A stretch of 64,000 nucleotides of DNA from Panicum virgatum (lineage: Eukaryota > Streptophyta > Magnoliopsida > Poales > Poaceae), in NCBI RefSeq assembly GCF_016808335.1, contig NC_053137.1, forward strand, positions 1,674,001-1,738,000, read 5' to 3'. Positions 31,835 through 43,307 of the stretch are shown here, one piece after another. Each line of letters starts with the position of its first letter. Position 1 is the first letter of the stretch. The position numbers were made by a program, and so were the translations under genes. The notes below the pieces were generated by a model. It had not been told where the DNA came from and did no database searches. It saw only the letters and a list, made by a program, of their open reading frames with translations.

Positions 31835-33740
31835 TGTTGGCACTCCCCCACACACACAACACCCTCCGCCGGGAATAGCTCGCCGGAGCTCCACCTCGCC
31901 GCTCCGCCGCCGTGCTCGCTTTCCGCCGCCTCTGCGCATCGCGCAAGCCCCGTGAACGTGTTCGCCGTCACGCCCGCGTGCTTCCCGTCCGAACCCGAGC
32001 CAAAACCTAGCCCGAACGGCCGATTCGGCCATGTTCGGCCATCCAGCCGCCGTTACGCCTCGCCACCGGCGCCTCGCGCCGCCGCCCACTCGCCCGATCC
32101 GCGGTGGCCGTCGGATCTCGAATCAACGGCTAGATTAGATCCAACCCCAAGTCAAACTAGTTTAGTACCGGTCAACAGTGCCGGTTTTGCAAAAAGGACC
32201 CTAGGTTTTTCTAAATAAACCCGCTGTCCACCGCAGTTCAAAACTATTTCTGTTTTAGTCCAAATCTTTACAGAAAAGACCCCGATCTTTTCTAAAATCG
32301 AGCCCGCCGTCCCTGTAGTTTAGGTTTAATCTCATTTTAGTCCCTGGTTTCTTTAGAGCTAGCCCCTGGAAGTTTAAATCTATCGCAAACAAGTCCCTAG
32401 AACCCCGTTTTAGCCATATCTTTCATGTTTCAAATCCGTTTTCGATGATTCTTGCGCTCACGTGATTCTTGTGACGTGTGCAATTGTTTTATCACCTTGT
32501 TATCCTATGTGAGCACACTTTGTTGTGTCTTACAAATCTTTTCCATTAGTCCTTAACCCTTTAGTTAATCGCGACTAGATCCCTGAAGCACCGTTTAGTC
32601 TATAGAATCGCCGTTTTAGTTTCGTTTTTCGCGTTTCTTGCGCTCTCGTAACCGTAGCAGTGAGTCTTATCCTTTAGTACGCTCTTTTAAAGCCTTTCTT
32701 TTATTTTTGGTGTATTGTTCTTAGATCTGCTTTGTTTGTTTGTTTGTATGTTTGCCGATGATTGCTTCGAGTAGAAGGATCGCTGTTCGAAGTTTGAAGA
32801 TCAAGTTGTACAAGTGAGCAAAAGCTGAAGAGCAGTAAGAATAGCTTTTTGTTGGAGAAAGGCAAGTGACCCTAACCATCTTTCTATCTATGCTTATTTA
32901 TAAGAATATTGTGAATTAATTGGAACATGGAGAACCACCTAAGAAAACAGTACAACCACAATACTACATGGCTCTGGTCTTGGCTAATTAATTAGAGACT
33001 CTAGCTTGTGATAGTCTTACCGAAAGGGCAAGAGGGGATGCATCGATGGGGTATAGCTCGGTTCTCTTGGGGCAATTGGTATTGTTTAATGGTCCTTTGG
33101 CAAGGTACCACCTCATTATGACAGTGTTATGACCACTTTGGCTTGAAACCTTAGCGGGTTGTCACATGTTAGGAAATCTTTATAAAGGCCTCGTAGCGTC
33201 CGTATACAATCACACCTCGAAAGTGTGGTATTGTGCCTGATCAGCACATATGTGTGGTTGGGTTCAAAGTTCTTCGGAACTTTTATGCGAATTGTGGTGA
33301 AAGTGTACAACTTCTGCAGAGTGTAAAACTGATATATCAGCCGTACTCACGGTCAAGAGAGGCTTGGACCCTCACATGATTAATTTAACTTAAAGATGAA
33401 TTTAAATCATTTTATGGTTATTTCTTGTGGCCTTGCTGAGTACCAACCATAAGTGTACTCACCCTTGCTTACTGCCGCTCAGAAGGAGAAGATGTATAAA
33501 GTTTTCTGAAGATGTTGCTGAGTTCTAGGCGTACGCAACCCCAGTCGATTGCCTGTGAAGTTTGAAGCCTTCGTTTTCAGGATAAGCTGTATAACTCTGA
33601 TAATCTTTTAGTTGTTTTAATTCTCTTTTTCATGATATTGTTACTGATTATTCACTTATAATGTCTCTATATGTATGAAACTTGATCCTGGGATACATAT
33701 AGCTATGCATTCGGTTTTGTCCTTAAAACCGGGTGTGACA
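31835..33740 (+). mobile_element. Probable solo LTR, about 1.9 kb
   Basis: Starts TGTTGGCACTCCC and ends ACCGGGTGTGACA, the TG...CA form and end sequence of large grass gypsy LTRs. It separates two otherwise known host blocks: module C on the left, the copy 3 upstream region on the right. No coding domain inside. The flanking pentamers GTCCC and ACATA do not match, so it may be a solo LTR formed by recombination between elements, or my left end may be wrong. Confidence 0.55.
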
Positions 33741-35462
33741 ACATACAGGGATGCCTGTCCACCACATCCATGTGATTCAATCAAAGGTAGGTTGTTACAG
33801 AAGCTAAGCTCAATCTTTGCTTGTGATACAAGTTCAGACATCTCGTATCCCATGTATGATATGTGTACTTTAACACGTTGAATTTCCTAAACAGGGAAGG
33901 GGCACAACAGATGCTTGAATCCTAATGGCAGAGATTGTCACTTCTGCTGTTGTTCAGGAGACAGTTAGCCAAGTTCTATCTGGTCTGGTTAAAAAATATG
34001 AGAAGAAAGAGGAATCAAATGTGATCAGAAACTTGGAGAGGCTAGAGATAGCACATATGAGGCTGGAGGCTGCTCTTGAGACATCAGAAAAGTGGCAAAT
34101 CACTGATGTCTCCTTGTTGCGTTGGCATAGGAAGCTGAAGTGTGTTGCTCAAGAATGCGATGAAATGCTGCACAAAGGCAAGCTTCGAATCCTAGAAGAT
34201 GAACTGATGGAACAGGAGGTAAGGAGTGCCTCTATTGCTAAACGGTTTGTGCATGCCACCAAGTCATTTGTTTCCTCTGTCCTTAACTGCAATAGTAACA
34301 AATTGAGCAGATCCATTACTCAAAGGTTTGAGTGGTATGCTGATGGGGCTAGTGAGTTTCTGAGATTCATACAGTTTGGTGGCACGCCAAGGTGTCACAT
34401 GCCCTTTCACTCCCTTGTCAAGAACCTTTTTGCAGGCAAGGAACTACACCATAAAATATTTCGGATAATCGAGTATCCTTCATTTCAATTTTCATTGGTG
34501 CCTATCATCAGTCCAGTGCTTGGAATAGAGGCTATCCTGGTACTTATCCAGAATGATGGTACACCAGAGGGTAATATCTACTTTAGAATAACAGTACAAC
34601 TTTCAGAGTGTACAGACATACTTGGGATCACAATTCGGTGCTTGCAACTGTTTGCCCCTCATGTCAAGTGTACAGTTGAAAATATTAGGAATGAACTTAT
34701 TCAACTACTTCCTCAAGATCTGTCATGGATGCCATCTGTTTATTCCTACCAGAAAGAACAGCTCCATTTTCAAATACTTGGGTCTCAATGGCTTCGCCCA
34801 AACCCATTATGTTGCAAGCAGCATGTTTGGCATATTAGCAGCCTAGAGATGGCGGGATAATCAGAGTTTTTTCTGGAACCAGTACTTGAAGTGAATTTGC
34901 AATGTCATGTCTCGCTGTCTGTGTCAAACAAACAAAAGACCTTGCTATCTCAAAACGTAATTTCTCTGCAGGATTCTCCATATCTAAAAGCCGGGATTCA
35001 CTTTGCACCCCACCGCTCTCCGAAAGACATGCTGCCTGCAAATAGAAGTTCTGAAGTACTAGCGATAGTCGGTGAGGATCAACATTGCTTGCGTGTAGAT
35101 GTTACCTTGGAACAACTGGAAGAGATCATGATTCCAAAGGCAATAGATTACTTCTACCAGAACACTGAAGCAACAATTTACAAAATGATTTGGAGACTAA
35201 ACATAGCTCTGCATTTATTGAGGTTGAGAAGGCAAGCATGAGCACACAGAAATGTTTTGGGGGGTCTAGGAAAAGAAAGCTGTTGCAAGGACAGGAAGAG
35301 CAGCTTATAAGTGAAAGATGTATGATCTCTCACTTGTTTGACTTATGGAGTGCACATGTGCCCGTTCAACTAATAAGTGCGTTCAAGGACTGTGGCTGCA
35401 GAAGAAAAGGAAAGTTAGTAGGACCGCAGCAATACCTGAAATTCTAAATCATGTAACATAGA
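33741..35462 (+). pseudogene. Rx-N-like family gene, copy 3 (nonsense and frameshift)
   Basis: 5' UTR shared with copies 2 and 4, then ATG at 33,925 and an open frame of 311 codons to TAA 34,858-34,860. Aligned to copy 1 the TAA replaces a Leu codon, and the frame continues beyond it (EPVLEVNLQCHVSLS) for about 110 codons until a one-base loss near 35,190. The ancestral stop is TAG 35,460-35,462. Residues 1-110 form an Rx-N-like helical region (VVQETVSQVLSGL, LERLEIAHMRLEAALETSE, RKLKCVAQECDEML). No P-loop or kinase-2 follows, so it is not a truncated NLR. Residues 135-310 hold RFEWYADGASEFLRFIQFGG, conserved in copy 2. A 311-residue product could still be made; function unknown. Confidence 0.75.
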
Positions 35463-35972
35463 TCAATAAAGGAAGCAATGAAGGAATAGAAGAAAATATT
35501 TGAATTACTAATTCATAATTGAGGACAATCCACCAAAGCATTATAGTATAGGCACTATCAGAATTCAGAGCATGAATATGGTCAAAGTGTTGAAATAGAA
35601 ATACAGGGGTAATCGGAGCAAAGTTAACAGCATCATGGTTGTAGAGTTACATGTCCAATATTTGTGTCATGTTTGGTCATAATTGAGAAGTATGTTGTAC
35701 ATCAGGAGTTCTACTAGTGTAACACTCACTCTCTCTCGAGGATTTTCAATGTGTCTTCTGATATGGTGATGTTTGTCTCCCAAGTCCCAACAGCTGATTA
35801 TATGCTGGGTATTACTACATGGTTTTTGATGTACCTTAAATGCAAAATTTATTTACTTATTTGCATAGTAGGGGCATGGTATAAAAAAATCTAGGCATGT
35901 TCGAACGATGAGCTACTAAAATCGAAGAGGACATTATAAATTTTCATTATTGTCAGTTTCTTCATGGGCTTG
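35463..35972 (+). other. 3' flank of copy 3
   Basis: The first 290 bases match the 3' flank of copy 1; after that AT-rich DNA with no gene, ending in TTTCTTCATGGGCTTGTG at the LTR-like block. Confidence 0.5.
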
Positions 35973-37150
35973 TGTAAGGAGCATGGCCTCATTAGGCCAT
36001 TGTTTGTGATTTTGGTGATTGGGTGACAACATAATCAATGGGACTGACAAATTTGTGAGATCATATTTGTAGGATTTTTAGGTCCCATGGATGAAATCAA
36101 ATATGTCCAATTCACTGTAAAGACACCATATCCAATCCACCGTTGAGGCGAAAAGTCCAAATCAACGTCAAGATGTCAAGATGCCACGTCCAAATCAACG
36201 TCAAGGTACCATGTCCAAATCACCGTCAAGACGCCATGTCCAATCTACCGTAGCATAGTAAAATCTAGAGATAGAATATTTTTGAAGTATAAAAAAGATC
36301 ACCGCAACAAGTTGGACAAGTGCAGCAGAAGTAGTTGCACCGGTTAAACCGACGCAGAGGCATCGGTCTAACCGATGGGTCTCGGATGAACAAACGCTTG
36401 AGCATCGGTGAAATTGGACGTGCTATACTGAGCCAAGTGAGAAAAACTCAGTAGCACCGGTTAAACTGACGAGGCATGAAGAGGCATCGGTGCAATGACC
36501 ATACTATTGTCCAGAGACGATGTCAAGTGTGCAGAAGCCAAGTCTTCAGCACCTGTTGAACCGATGGTCGTCGGAGCAAAGCATCGGTGCAATGACGTCA
36601 GCAAAAGGAGATGAAGTTCAACGGCACTGTGACTGGTCTAGTGTGATCAGTTTAACCGATGGCTGCAGACGTCAGTTGTAGGGTTGTTAGGGCAGCCAAT
36701 GGATAGTTTCAAGGTTGTGAGTGATCGGTTGAACCGACGCCTATCACCAGATGAACCGATGCCTACGCAGAAAAATGGATAACAGCTACAAATGGTTAGT
36801 TCGACTTAGAGGGCTATATATATGCCTCACCCCGGGTCATTTGAGGTTGCTGGAGTTCCAAGACATCACACCCACACCCACACCCAAGAACACCTCCAAG
36901 CCATCCAAGAGCTTAGTGATCAGATATTTAGTCCTTAGCACATCCTTGAGAGTGTAAGTGCTAGGTTAGCTCCTTAGTGAGTGTGAGAGCAAGGTTATGA
37001 TCCTTGTGAGCTGGTTCTAGAGTGAACCGAAATTGTATCTTGGTGAGCCAGCCATCCTTGGAGTCTCGGTGGCGTCGTGGGAGCTGATCATTCGAAGTAA
37101 CTCCGTGGGAGAAGTCCCTTTCGCGGAAGACATTAATCTTGTAGTTGCAA
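35973..37150 (+). mobile_element. LTR-like block with CGGTTNAACCG motif array
   Basis: Starts near TGTAAGGAGCATGGCC, holds a TATA box (TATATATA, 36,815-36,822), and reads into leader-like sequence up to about 37,150. No coding domains. At 36,340-36,770 the palindromic motif RGGTTNAACCGAYG and its complement recur at least eight times (36,345, 36,378, 36,451, 36,555, 36,649, 36,726, 36,751 and weaker forms). Probably a solo copia or gypsy LTR. I found no matching target duplication, so the ends are approximate. Confidence 0.5.
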
Positions 37151-37339
37151 GACACCTACACGTCGATGCACTTGCTCTCTGTTTGCTTCTTTCTGGCGCA
37201 CGTACTCCCCGTGCATGCCCCTGTAGCTTATTAGCTTCTCATCAACAGCACACGCACACCTATGGCAATGCACGCGTGGGCTCGCATGTGAGCTCAGATG
37301 CCGGGTTGCAGGGCAGCTCTTATCGCTTGCCACCTTGAC

Positions 37340-38252
37340 GTCGCTTCTCGCCCGGCGTCTTCGCGGCTGCGCCATCGTCGGTTCGACGCCGAGCTTGAAC
37401 GTGCAGCCCCGGCCTCGCCGCCGGCTGCACCTACTGCGCCTCCGAAGACGAACGGAGGCGCCATGGCCTTCTCCTCGTCGCTCGACTTGTTCCTCGGCCT
37501 CTGCTCGGCGCCAACGTAGTTACCGACTCCGGCCCCTTGCCGATGGTGGATGGTGAGCCTGCGGGAGGACGAGCGTCGCCGCCAGCTTGGTGCAGATGAC
37601 GAGAAAGACGAAGATGATGGCGGGGTCGTCGCCGCCGTGGTGCAGGCCTGCAGGCTTGATGAGGAAGATGAAGGCGCAGTCGAGGTCGTTGTCGGCTCCT
37701 CTGGCGTCTACCCTCTTGACTCTCGGCTCATCAGCCCGGCGCTGATCGACAGCAAGTCGTAGACAGCAGCCTCGCTCGTAGTCCATCTACCACCTCTCTC
37801 CCCTTGCATGCAATCTGTGAAAAAAAGGAGAGAATAGAAGATCAACCTGCACCAATCTTTAGATCAAGAAAGAGGCGATCATGGCTGCCTTCTTGCTTCC
37901 GTGGCGTGTTCCTCGGCGTCGACGCGGTGGACGGCTCCGCTTCAGGATCGATCTTCCTCTCTGCGGCGCCCTGCCCGGCGGCCGAGCCGTCGACGGCGTC
38001 CTGGTGGTGACGGTGGGTGGCGGCCGGCGATCCCTCCACTCCGGCGCGTGGCTTGGACGATGATGGACGAGCGCAGCTGCCTCCCTGGCTTCTCCGCTCG
38101 TCAAGGCGAGCAGGAGGTGCACGGCGTCGTCTGCATCTCCGATGGAGATGGGTTGGGGGCGCGCCTCGCCCCTGGCTCCTTCAGCCGCCCGCTGCTCCCC
38201 GCCGAGGAAAAAGGAAGACCCCTTCGGGATGGAACGCACAGGTCTTTATATA
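37340..38252 (-). other. Possible minus-strand gene remnant with TATA box
   Basis: Minus-strand CTATATAAAG (about 38,243-38,252) is followed by GC-rich DNA. There is an intron-like stretch (GCAG|GTTGATC near 37,850 to TTTTTTCACAG|ATTGC near 37,818), then a frame of up to 88 codons (37,786-37,520) with a hydrophobic run AIIFVFLVICTKLAATLVL. No single frame joins these parts, the first long frame lacks an ATG, and I recognise no domain. A decayed or wrongly parsed gene; CDS confidence is low. Confidence 0.25.
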
Positions 38253-39408
38253 GGCAAGGATTAGGGGGACGTGCTACCCCCAGAGCCTTCCCATCCCGCG
38301 CCGCCGGCTCTCGGTTGAGAGAATTCTGCATGTCTGTTTATCCATTCGGCATGCAAAACGATTTTCCGGCTGGTGTTGATGAGATATCTCCAAGCCTACT
38401 ACCAATCAAACAAAGATCTTAAACTGGCCGCCCATTTTGAGAGCATGCAAATCTCCTTTGTTTCTTCTAGAGCATTCTAGGCCCGGCCGGCTGTCGTGCG
38501 GACCCGGATGCGTGGCAATACATGTACTCGTACGTTGGCGTCATACACGTGCAAGGGCGCCAAGTACTTCGGCCGCCGCGTGCATCATGATGGTCGTTGA
38601 ATGCTTTATTAATCGAGAGTATTTGTTTTGTCGAGGATTTGTACAGCCTTCGTGTACGTGACTCATATATCTGCCTGCCATGCACGTACATGCACATGAG
38701 ACTCTATACTTGCTAGCATGTCCATCTTTTTGTTTGGCCTCTCCTCTCTTATCTGCTCGGGGCTTCACAAGCCAGCTCCCGAGCAGCTAATTTTTAGTTC
38801 CACTCGTATGACTCGTGTATGAAATCATATTTTAGATTTGGTTGCACAAAATCTCGTCAAACAAATGCCCGCCACCGAGTTGAGATTGGATACGAAGTAG
38901 ATCCGAGCTCGACTTGGTGAAACATAAGCAAATGTGGTGTATATTTACCCGGCGCATCATCAAATTGCAGCCGGACATCGTAATTAAATCTCTTTGGCCT
39001 ACACGATTAGCTTTCCAGTTAAGAAGCTTTCTGAAGACAAATTCGCACCAGAGCAATCGAGTAGAGTAGAATTGGGCCACATTGCACTGGCTCCACAAGG
39101 ATTATCTAGCTCCTTTCGTATGGAGATTTATTTTTAGAAAAAAAAACGAACTTTATTTGTCGCAACGGGGCATTGTTTGCACCCTTTGATTATACTAGCA
39201 CTTAATGGGCAAATCATGATTACTCCTCTTCGAACGAGCTCCACTATACGTTCTTTTACACACATATTTAATTTGCTGGATGCTAGCCCGTGTCATCCTT
39301 TCTTTTCTTTTCTTTCTTTTGCTTGGGTACATTTTGCCATTGAAACGCATGCAACGGGGGTCGAGCTGTGGCCAGCACGCCGCGCCACGGCACGTGGTGG
39401 AAGTAGTA
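38253..39408. other. Unassigned sequence left of the CACTA element
   Basis: No gene or repeat recognised. The last bases, GAAGTA, run into the CACTA insertion site, and the interrupted sequence resumes at 53,601. Confidence 0.4.
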
Positions 39409-39427
39409 CACTACCGGAATTGGCTAA

Positions 39428-39955
39428 TTCGCCGTGTGCATGGTGCACACGGCAAAGCCTTAGTAGACACACGGCGAAGTTTTTGCCGTCGGTGGCCGAC
39501 GGCGAACCCCCGACGGCAGCGCTAGGCACGGCAAAGGCCTAGTTTGCCGTGTGCCATTTATCGGGCACACGGCAAACACATTCGCCGTGTGTATGCAAGG
39601 GTACACGGCAAAAAAAGTCATTGACGTCGTGAGGACGGCCTAACGGCGTGACAAAAGACTTCGCCGTGTGTCAGGAAGTAGTCACACGGCGAAATTTCCC
39701 ACTTCGCCGTGTGCCACCTGGATAGGCACACGACGAACTTGGTCATGCGGGGCCCAGCAGCAGAGTTCTTTGCCGTGTGCCCAGTTCTTTGGCGCACGGC
39801 AAAGTTTATAGGTTCGCCGTGTGCCTTTTCCCTAGCACACGGCGAACAATGGTCAGTTCACCGTGTGCCCGGTCTTGGTACACGGCGAACTTTCTGTTCA
39901 TGGCTGGCTAAATGTTCACTTTGTCGTGTGCCTAGTCCCTGACACACGGCAAAGT
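39428..39955. repeat. Left subterminal repeats of the CACTA element
   Basis: Many direct and inverted copies of TTYGCCGTGTGC and GCACACGGCRAA (for example 39,428-39,439 and 39,444-39,455), often as facing pairs a few bases apart. Binding sites for TnpA-like protein in related elements. Confidence 0.85.
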
Positions 39956-40232
39956 GACCAAACAAATCCTATTTTTTTGGTTTTTCACGTATAAAGGATC
40001 CCATATCACAACATATATATCACAGGCATTACATATCACATATATATCATAACAAACATCACAGACACTATATATCACAACTGGCCACAAATAACTTCAA
40101 ACACATCCAGAAGTACAATGCAAAGTCCTACAAGTTCACAAATACATATCCAGAAGTTCACAAGTCCATAAATATTGAAATAAACAAATTTATGGCTGCG
40201 GTGGGCCGTCGAATGGTGGTGGGCCGCCGAAC

Positions 40233-41453
40233 TGTTGGCGCTCCTTAAGTACCCATTTTATTATACAATTAGGAGTTGTTTTGGTAAATTCTTCGGGATG
40301 ATCTATGTACTAACCCGCCACTTGGCACCCGAACTTGACCGTTTTCGATTTTGTCCTGGATTTTGAAGCATGTTGCATTTTGACAGGAATTTGGACATTT
40401 TCGGAGATGTTTTGACGCATGGTTACAACTGGGCTAAAGTGAGGAATAAAAGGAAGATTCAACACGCAAAAGATGGGACCGAAAGAGGCCACAAAAGGCC
40501 CAGGCCGGCTGGCCTGGAGTCCTTGGGCCGGCCGGCCTAGCCCTTTTCGGAGTCCATTTGATCTCGGTTTTCTTCAGCACGAAGTATGCATCAACCCTAA
40601 TCTATGTTTTACCAAAACCACCGACCATATCTGCCTATAAATACCCCGAAGCCGCCATGAAAGAAAGGACCTCAAGGGGGATCGCGGGAGCATCCAGAGA
40701 GATCGCAGAGAGAAGATCATCCAGAGATACATTCGAGTTAGACACAAGAGAAAGGCGACACCGGAGGCCTCATCGTCCCTCGGCGCCGCTGCAAGTTGGA
40801 GGACATCAAGGGATCCATCCCTTGCCGGAGATTTCGTCACCATGATCGACTACGCTTCGCTTAGCTTCATGGGGTAAAGTCCTCGTTTGTTCATGGGGTT
40901 GTAAGGAGATCTTGAGTTGTAATTGCCGAATCCTTTATGAGATTGATCTATCACGATTCTTGTTGATGATGCCTTGATGCCTAATAGTTCGCGACTTGGC
41001 TTTGGGTTTGCTTTGCTCTTGCATGGTTTACTTAGATTACATCAACTATCATGTTCTTGTTGATTCGTTACCGATTATCCTCGTGTAGTGACAGTATGCG
41101 GGAGGGAAAGTTTTTGATCTTGGAACACACCTTTGGTAGATTAGATCCGTTCTTCGTTGCTCGGCGATTACATCTCTAGTGATCCTAGACCCTATGGATA
41201 AATGCTCTTCATATCTTGTGAACACATCTATCATTGCTCACTAGTCTAGATTAGATTAGATTGGTTAGATTAGATCTATTTCACACTCAATCATTCAATA
41301 TAGATCTTTTATCAACATCATTAGTGCTTAGTTAAGCATAGTAATACACTTGTTCCGTGGATTGATAAACCTTGGGGGAATACTCTAAGGGAAAAGCTAT
41401 ACACGATCCGTGCGCTTGCGGTACGTAAATTGGCGCTTTAAGAAGCGTCAACA
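40233..41453 (+). mobile_element. Athila 5' LTR
   Basis: TGTTGGCGCTCC to AAGCGTCAACA, 1,221 bp. TATAAATA at 40,636-40,643. A pair of GGCC-rich palindromes lies about 100 bases upstream of the TATA box (40,502-40,515 and 40,525-40,539). Confidence 0.92.
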
Positions 41454-41461
41454 AGCTTTTC

Positions 41462-41479
41462 TGGCGCCGTTGCCGGGGA
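41462..41479 (+). promoter_or_regulatory. Athila primer-binding site
   Basis: TGGCGCCGTTGCCGGGGA starts 9 bases after the 5' LTR. It is complementary to the 3' end of plant tRNA-Asp, the usual Athila primer. Confidence 0.85.
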
Positions 41480-41585
41480 ACAAGCGATTTTGCTACGTTT
41501 AACTTTGTATTAATTTTGTTGGTTACTAACACCTAACCTTTTTCTTTAGAAAATTTTTATTTTTGTTTTTGTTTTGATTGTCTAG

Positions 41586-43295
41586 ATGGGCCATCTCATT
41601 CAACACATGGAGGAAGGAGAAAAATCACTAAGGGATTATGCATGCCCGCGATCGGAGGACTTCGACATGCAAAAATCAGATTCGGTGTTGCGAGCCACCG
41701 AGTACGAGATCAAGCCTCAAATCATCAAGATGGCGGCGGCAAACCCCTTTAGAGGAGATGAGATGGACAACCCATATAGACATATCAAGTGGTTCACAAT
41801 GCTATGCAATACGGTACAACAAGACGGAGTTCCGCTAGCTTGGTTTAGATGGAATCTTTTCCCATACTCACTTGCGGAAGAAGCGAGAAGATGGTTTGCA
41901 CTTGCATCATTCGAGGTAAAAGGAAATTGGGATGACTTGATGAAGAAATTTTGCGAGCGGTTCTTTCCGTTAAGCAAGGTTCAACATATTCGGAAGCAAG
42001 TGATCAACTTCGCGCAAGGAGAAGAAGAAGCGATAGATCAAGCATGGGATAGATTCAATGGATTGATTGAACAAGGACCGAAGCTCGGATTTTCCGGTGA
42101 AGTACTCTTGCATACCTTTTATTTTTCCCTAACCCCCGAGTGCATGCAATTTGTTCAAATGTGTGCAAGAGGAGATCTCATGGAGAAAACACTCACGGAA
42201 GCCGCCCAACTCCTACAAAAAATCAGCAAGGGCGCGGCCATGCGAAGAGATTGGGAAAAACGATGTTCGGCAAGCTCCGAGGAAGATTCTCAAGTGCGGG
42301 TGCTTGCTGGAATTTTTAGAAAAGAGGCATCGGAAGTGAAGGAAGAACAACCGAAGCATGAGAAAGTCATAGAGACAAACCATGATGAAGAAGCATCGAT
42401 CCAGAGTGCAACGAAAGATGACCCGGAAAAGAAAGGAAGAACCATGGGCACCGCCAAATCGCTAAGGGAATTCGAGCAAATGGATTGGATACCAATTGAC
42501 TTCGGAAGATTGTTCGACAAAGCAAGACCGCATCCAAATCAGCGAGGAATGGCGAAGGTGATAGCTGAAGACTTCCCACCGGATAATCACACAGGATATA
42601 CATTTGGCAAGGAATCGGCCGGTGATAATATTCGGAAACTTTTTGAAGAAAAAGAGGAAGAGATTGACTTGGACGAAGTGCTGGAGATCAAAAGGACCCT
42701 AGGAGTGAACTCGGAATCGTCACCCTACGCGCACATAGCCCAAGTATATGCGATTGGAAGCGATCAAGGCGAAGGTAACCCATCACCTACACCTCGTGTT
42801 GATTGCATAATAGAAGGAATAGAATGTTGCAATGTTTTATGTGACGTTGGCGCCCATGTTAGTGTGCTGAGTTCCAAGGTTTACGTTGAGCTTTTTAACG
42901 AAACATCAAACCTAGATGCCACAATCATTAAATTAATCATGGGAGATGGTAGATTAATCAAACCGCTAGGAGTGCTTAGAAGTCTAAATGTTGCCATAGC
43001 GGGTAAAAAAATTCCTACCGACTTTTTTTTGATTAATGCTAGTGATGATGAGCATGAAGGCATAATCCTTGGAAAACCCTTTCTCAAATTAGTAAATGTT
43101 GTTCTAGATGTTGGAAAAGGGATTGTCACTTTTGATCTAGATGGAGAGAAGCGCTCATTCGAATTTCATTCAAGACCGTCTTTTGCTTCACCTCTACCTC
43201 TTGATAACGAAGAGGTAGAGAGCATTCGTTCTATTGATTCTTTCAGGGATCCTCTCCAACGCGCTTTGGAGAATGAAGACGCTCAAGATGATTAA
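41586..43295 (+). CDS. gag-pro: Athila Gag-protease
   Basis: 569 codons from ATG 41,586 to TAA 43,293-43,295. Residues about 60-200 are a retrotransposon capsid domain (PF03732 type): PYRHIKWFTMLC, WFALASFEVKGNWDDLMKKF, FAQGEEEAIDQAWDRF. No zinc knuckle is seen, as in many Athila Gags. The aspartic protease lies at about 410-505, with CDVGAHVSVL at the active site (DVG in place of the usual D-S/T-G) and the typical ILGKPFL downstream. Pol continues in the same frame 12 bases after the stop, so gag-pro-pol was one frame and this TAA is either nonsense or a read-through point. Confidence 0.85.
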   Translation: MGHLIQHMEEGEKSLRDYACPRSEDFDMQKSDSVLRATEYEIKPQIIKMAAANPFRGDEMDNPYRHIKWFTMLCNTVQQDGVPLAWFRWNLFPYSLAEEARRWFALASFEVKGNWDDLMKKFCERFFPLSKVQHIRKQVINFAQGEEEAIDQAWDRFNGLIEQGPKLGFSGEVLLHTFYFSLTPECMQFVQMCARGDLMEKTLTEAAQLLQKISKGAAMRRDWEKRCSASSEEDSQVRVLAGIFRKEASEVKEEQPKHEKVIETNHDEEASIQSATKDDPEKKGRTMGTAKSLREFEQMDWIPIDFGRLFDKARPHPNQRGMAKVIAEDFPPDNHTGYTFGKESAGDNIRKLFEEKEEEIDLDEVLEIKRTLGVNSESSPYAHIAQVYAIGSDQGEGNPSPTPRVDCIIEGIECCNVLCDVGAHVSVLSSKVYVELFNETSNLDATIIKLIMGDGRLIKPLGVLRSLNVAIAGKKIPTDFFLINASDDEHEGIILGKPFLKLVNVVLDVGKGIVTFDLDGEKRSFEFHSRPSFASPLPLDNEEVESIRSIDSFRDPLQRALENEDAQDD

Positions 43296-43307
43296 GACGG
43301 AGAACTA

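Noticed and set aside
33925..34860. Truncated NLR resistance gene
   Set aside because: Only the N-terminus is Rx-N-like; there is no P-loop, kinase-2, GLPL or LRR in any copy.
35973..37150. Precise LTR ends with target duplication
   Set aside because: Several candidate starts and ends were tried (TGTG and TGTA at left; GTTGCA and GATGCA at right); no 5-bp flanks matched, so the ends are given only as approximate.
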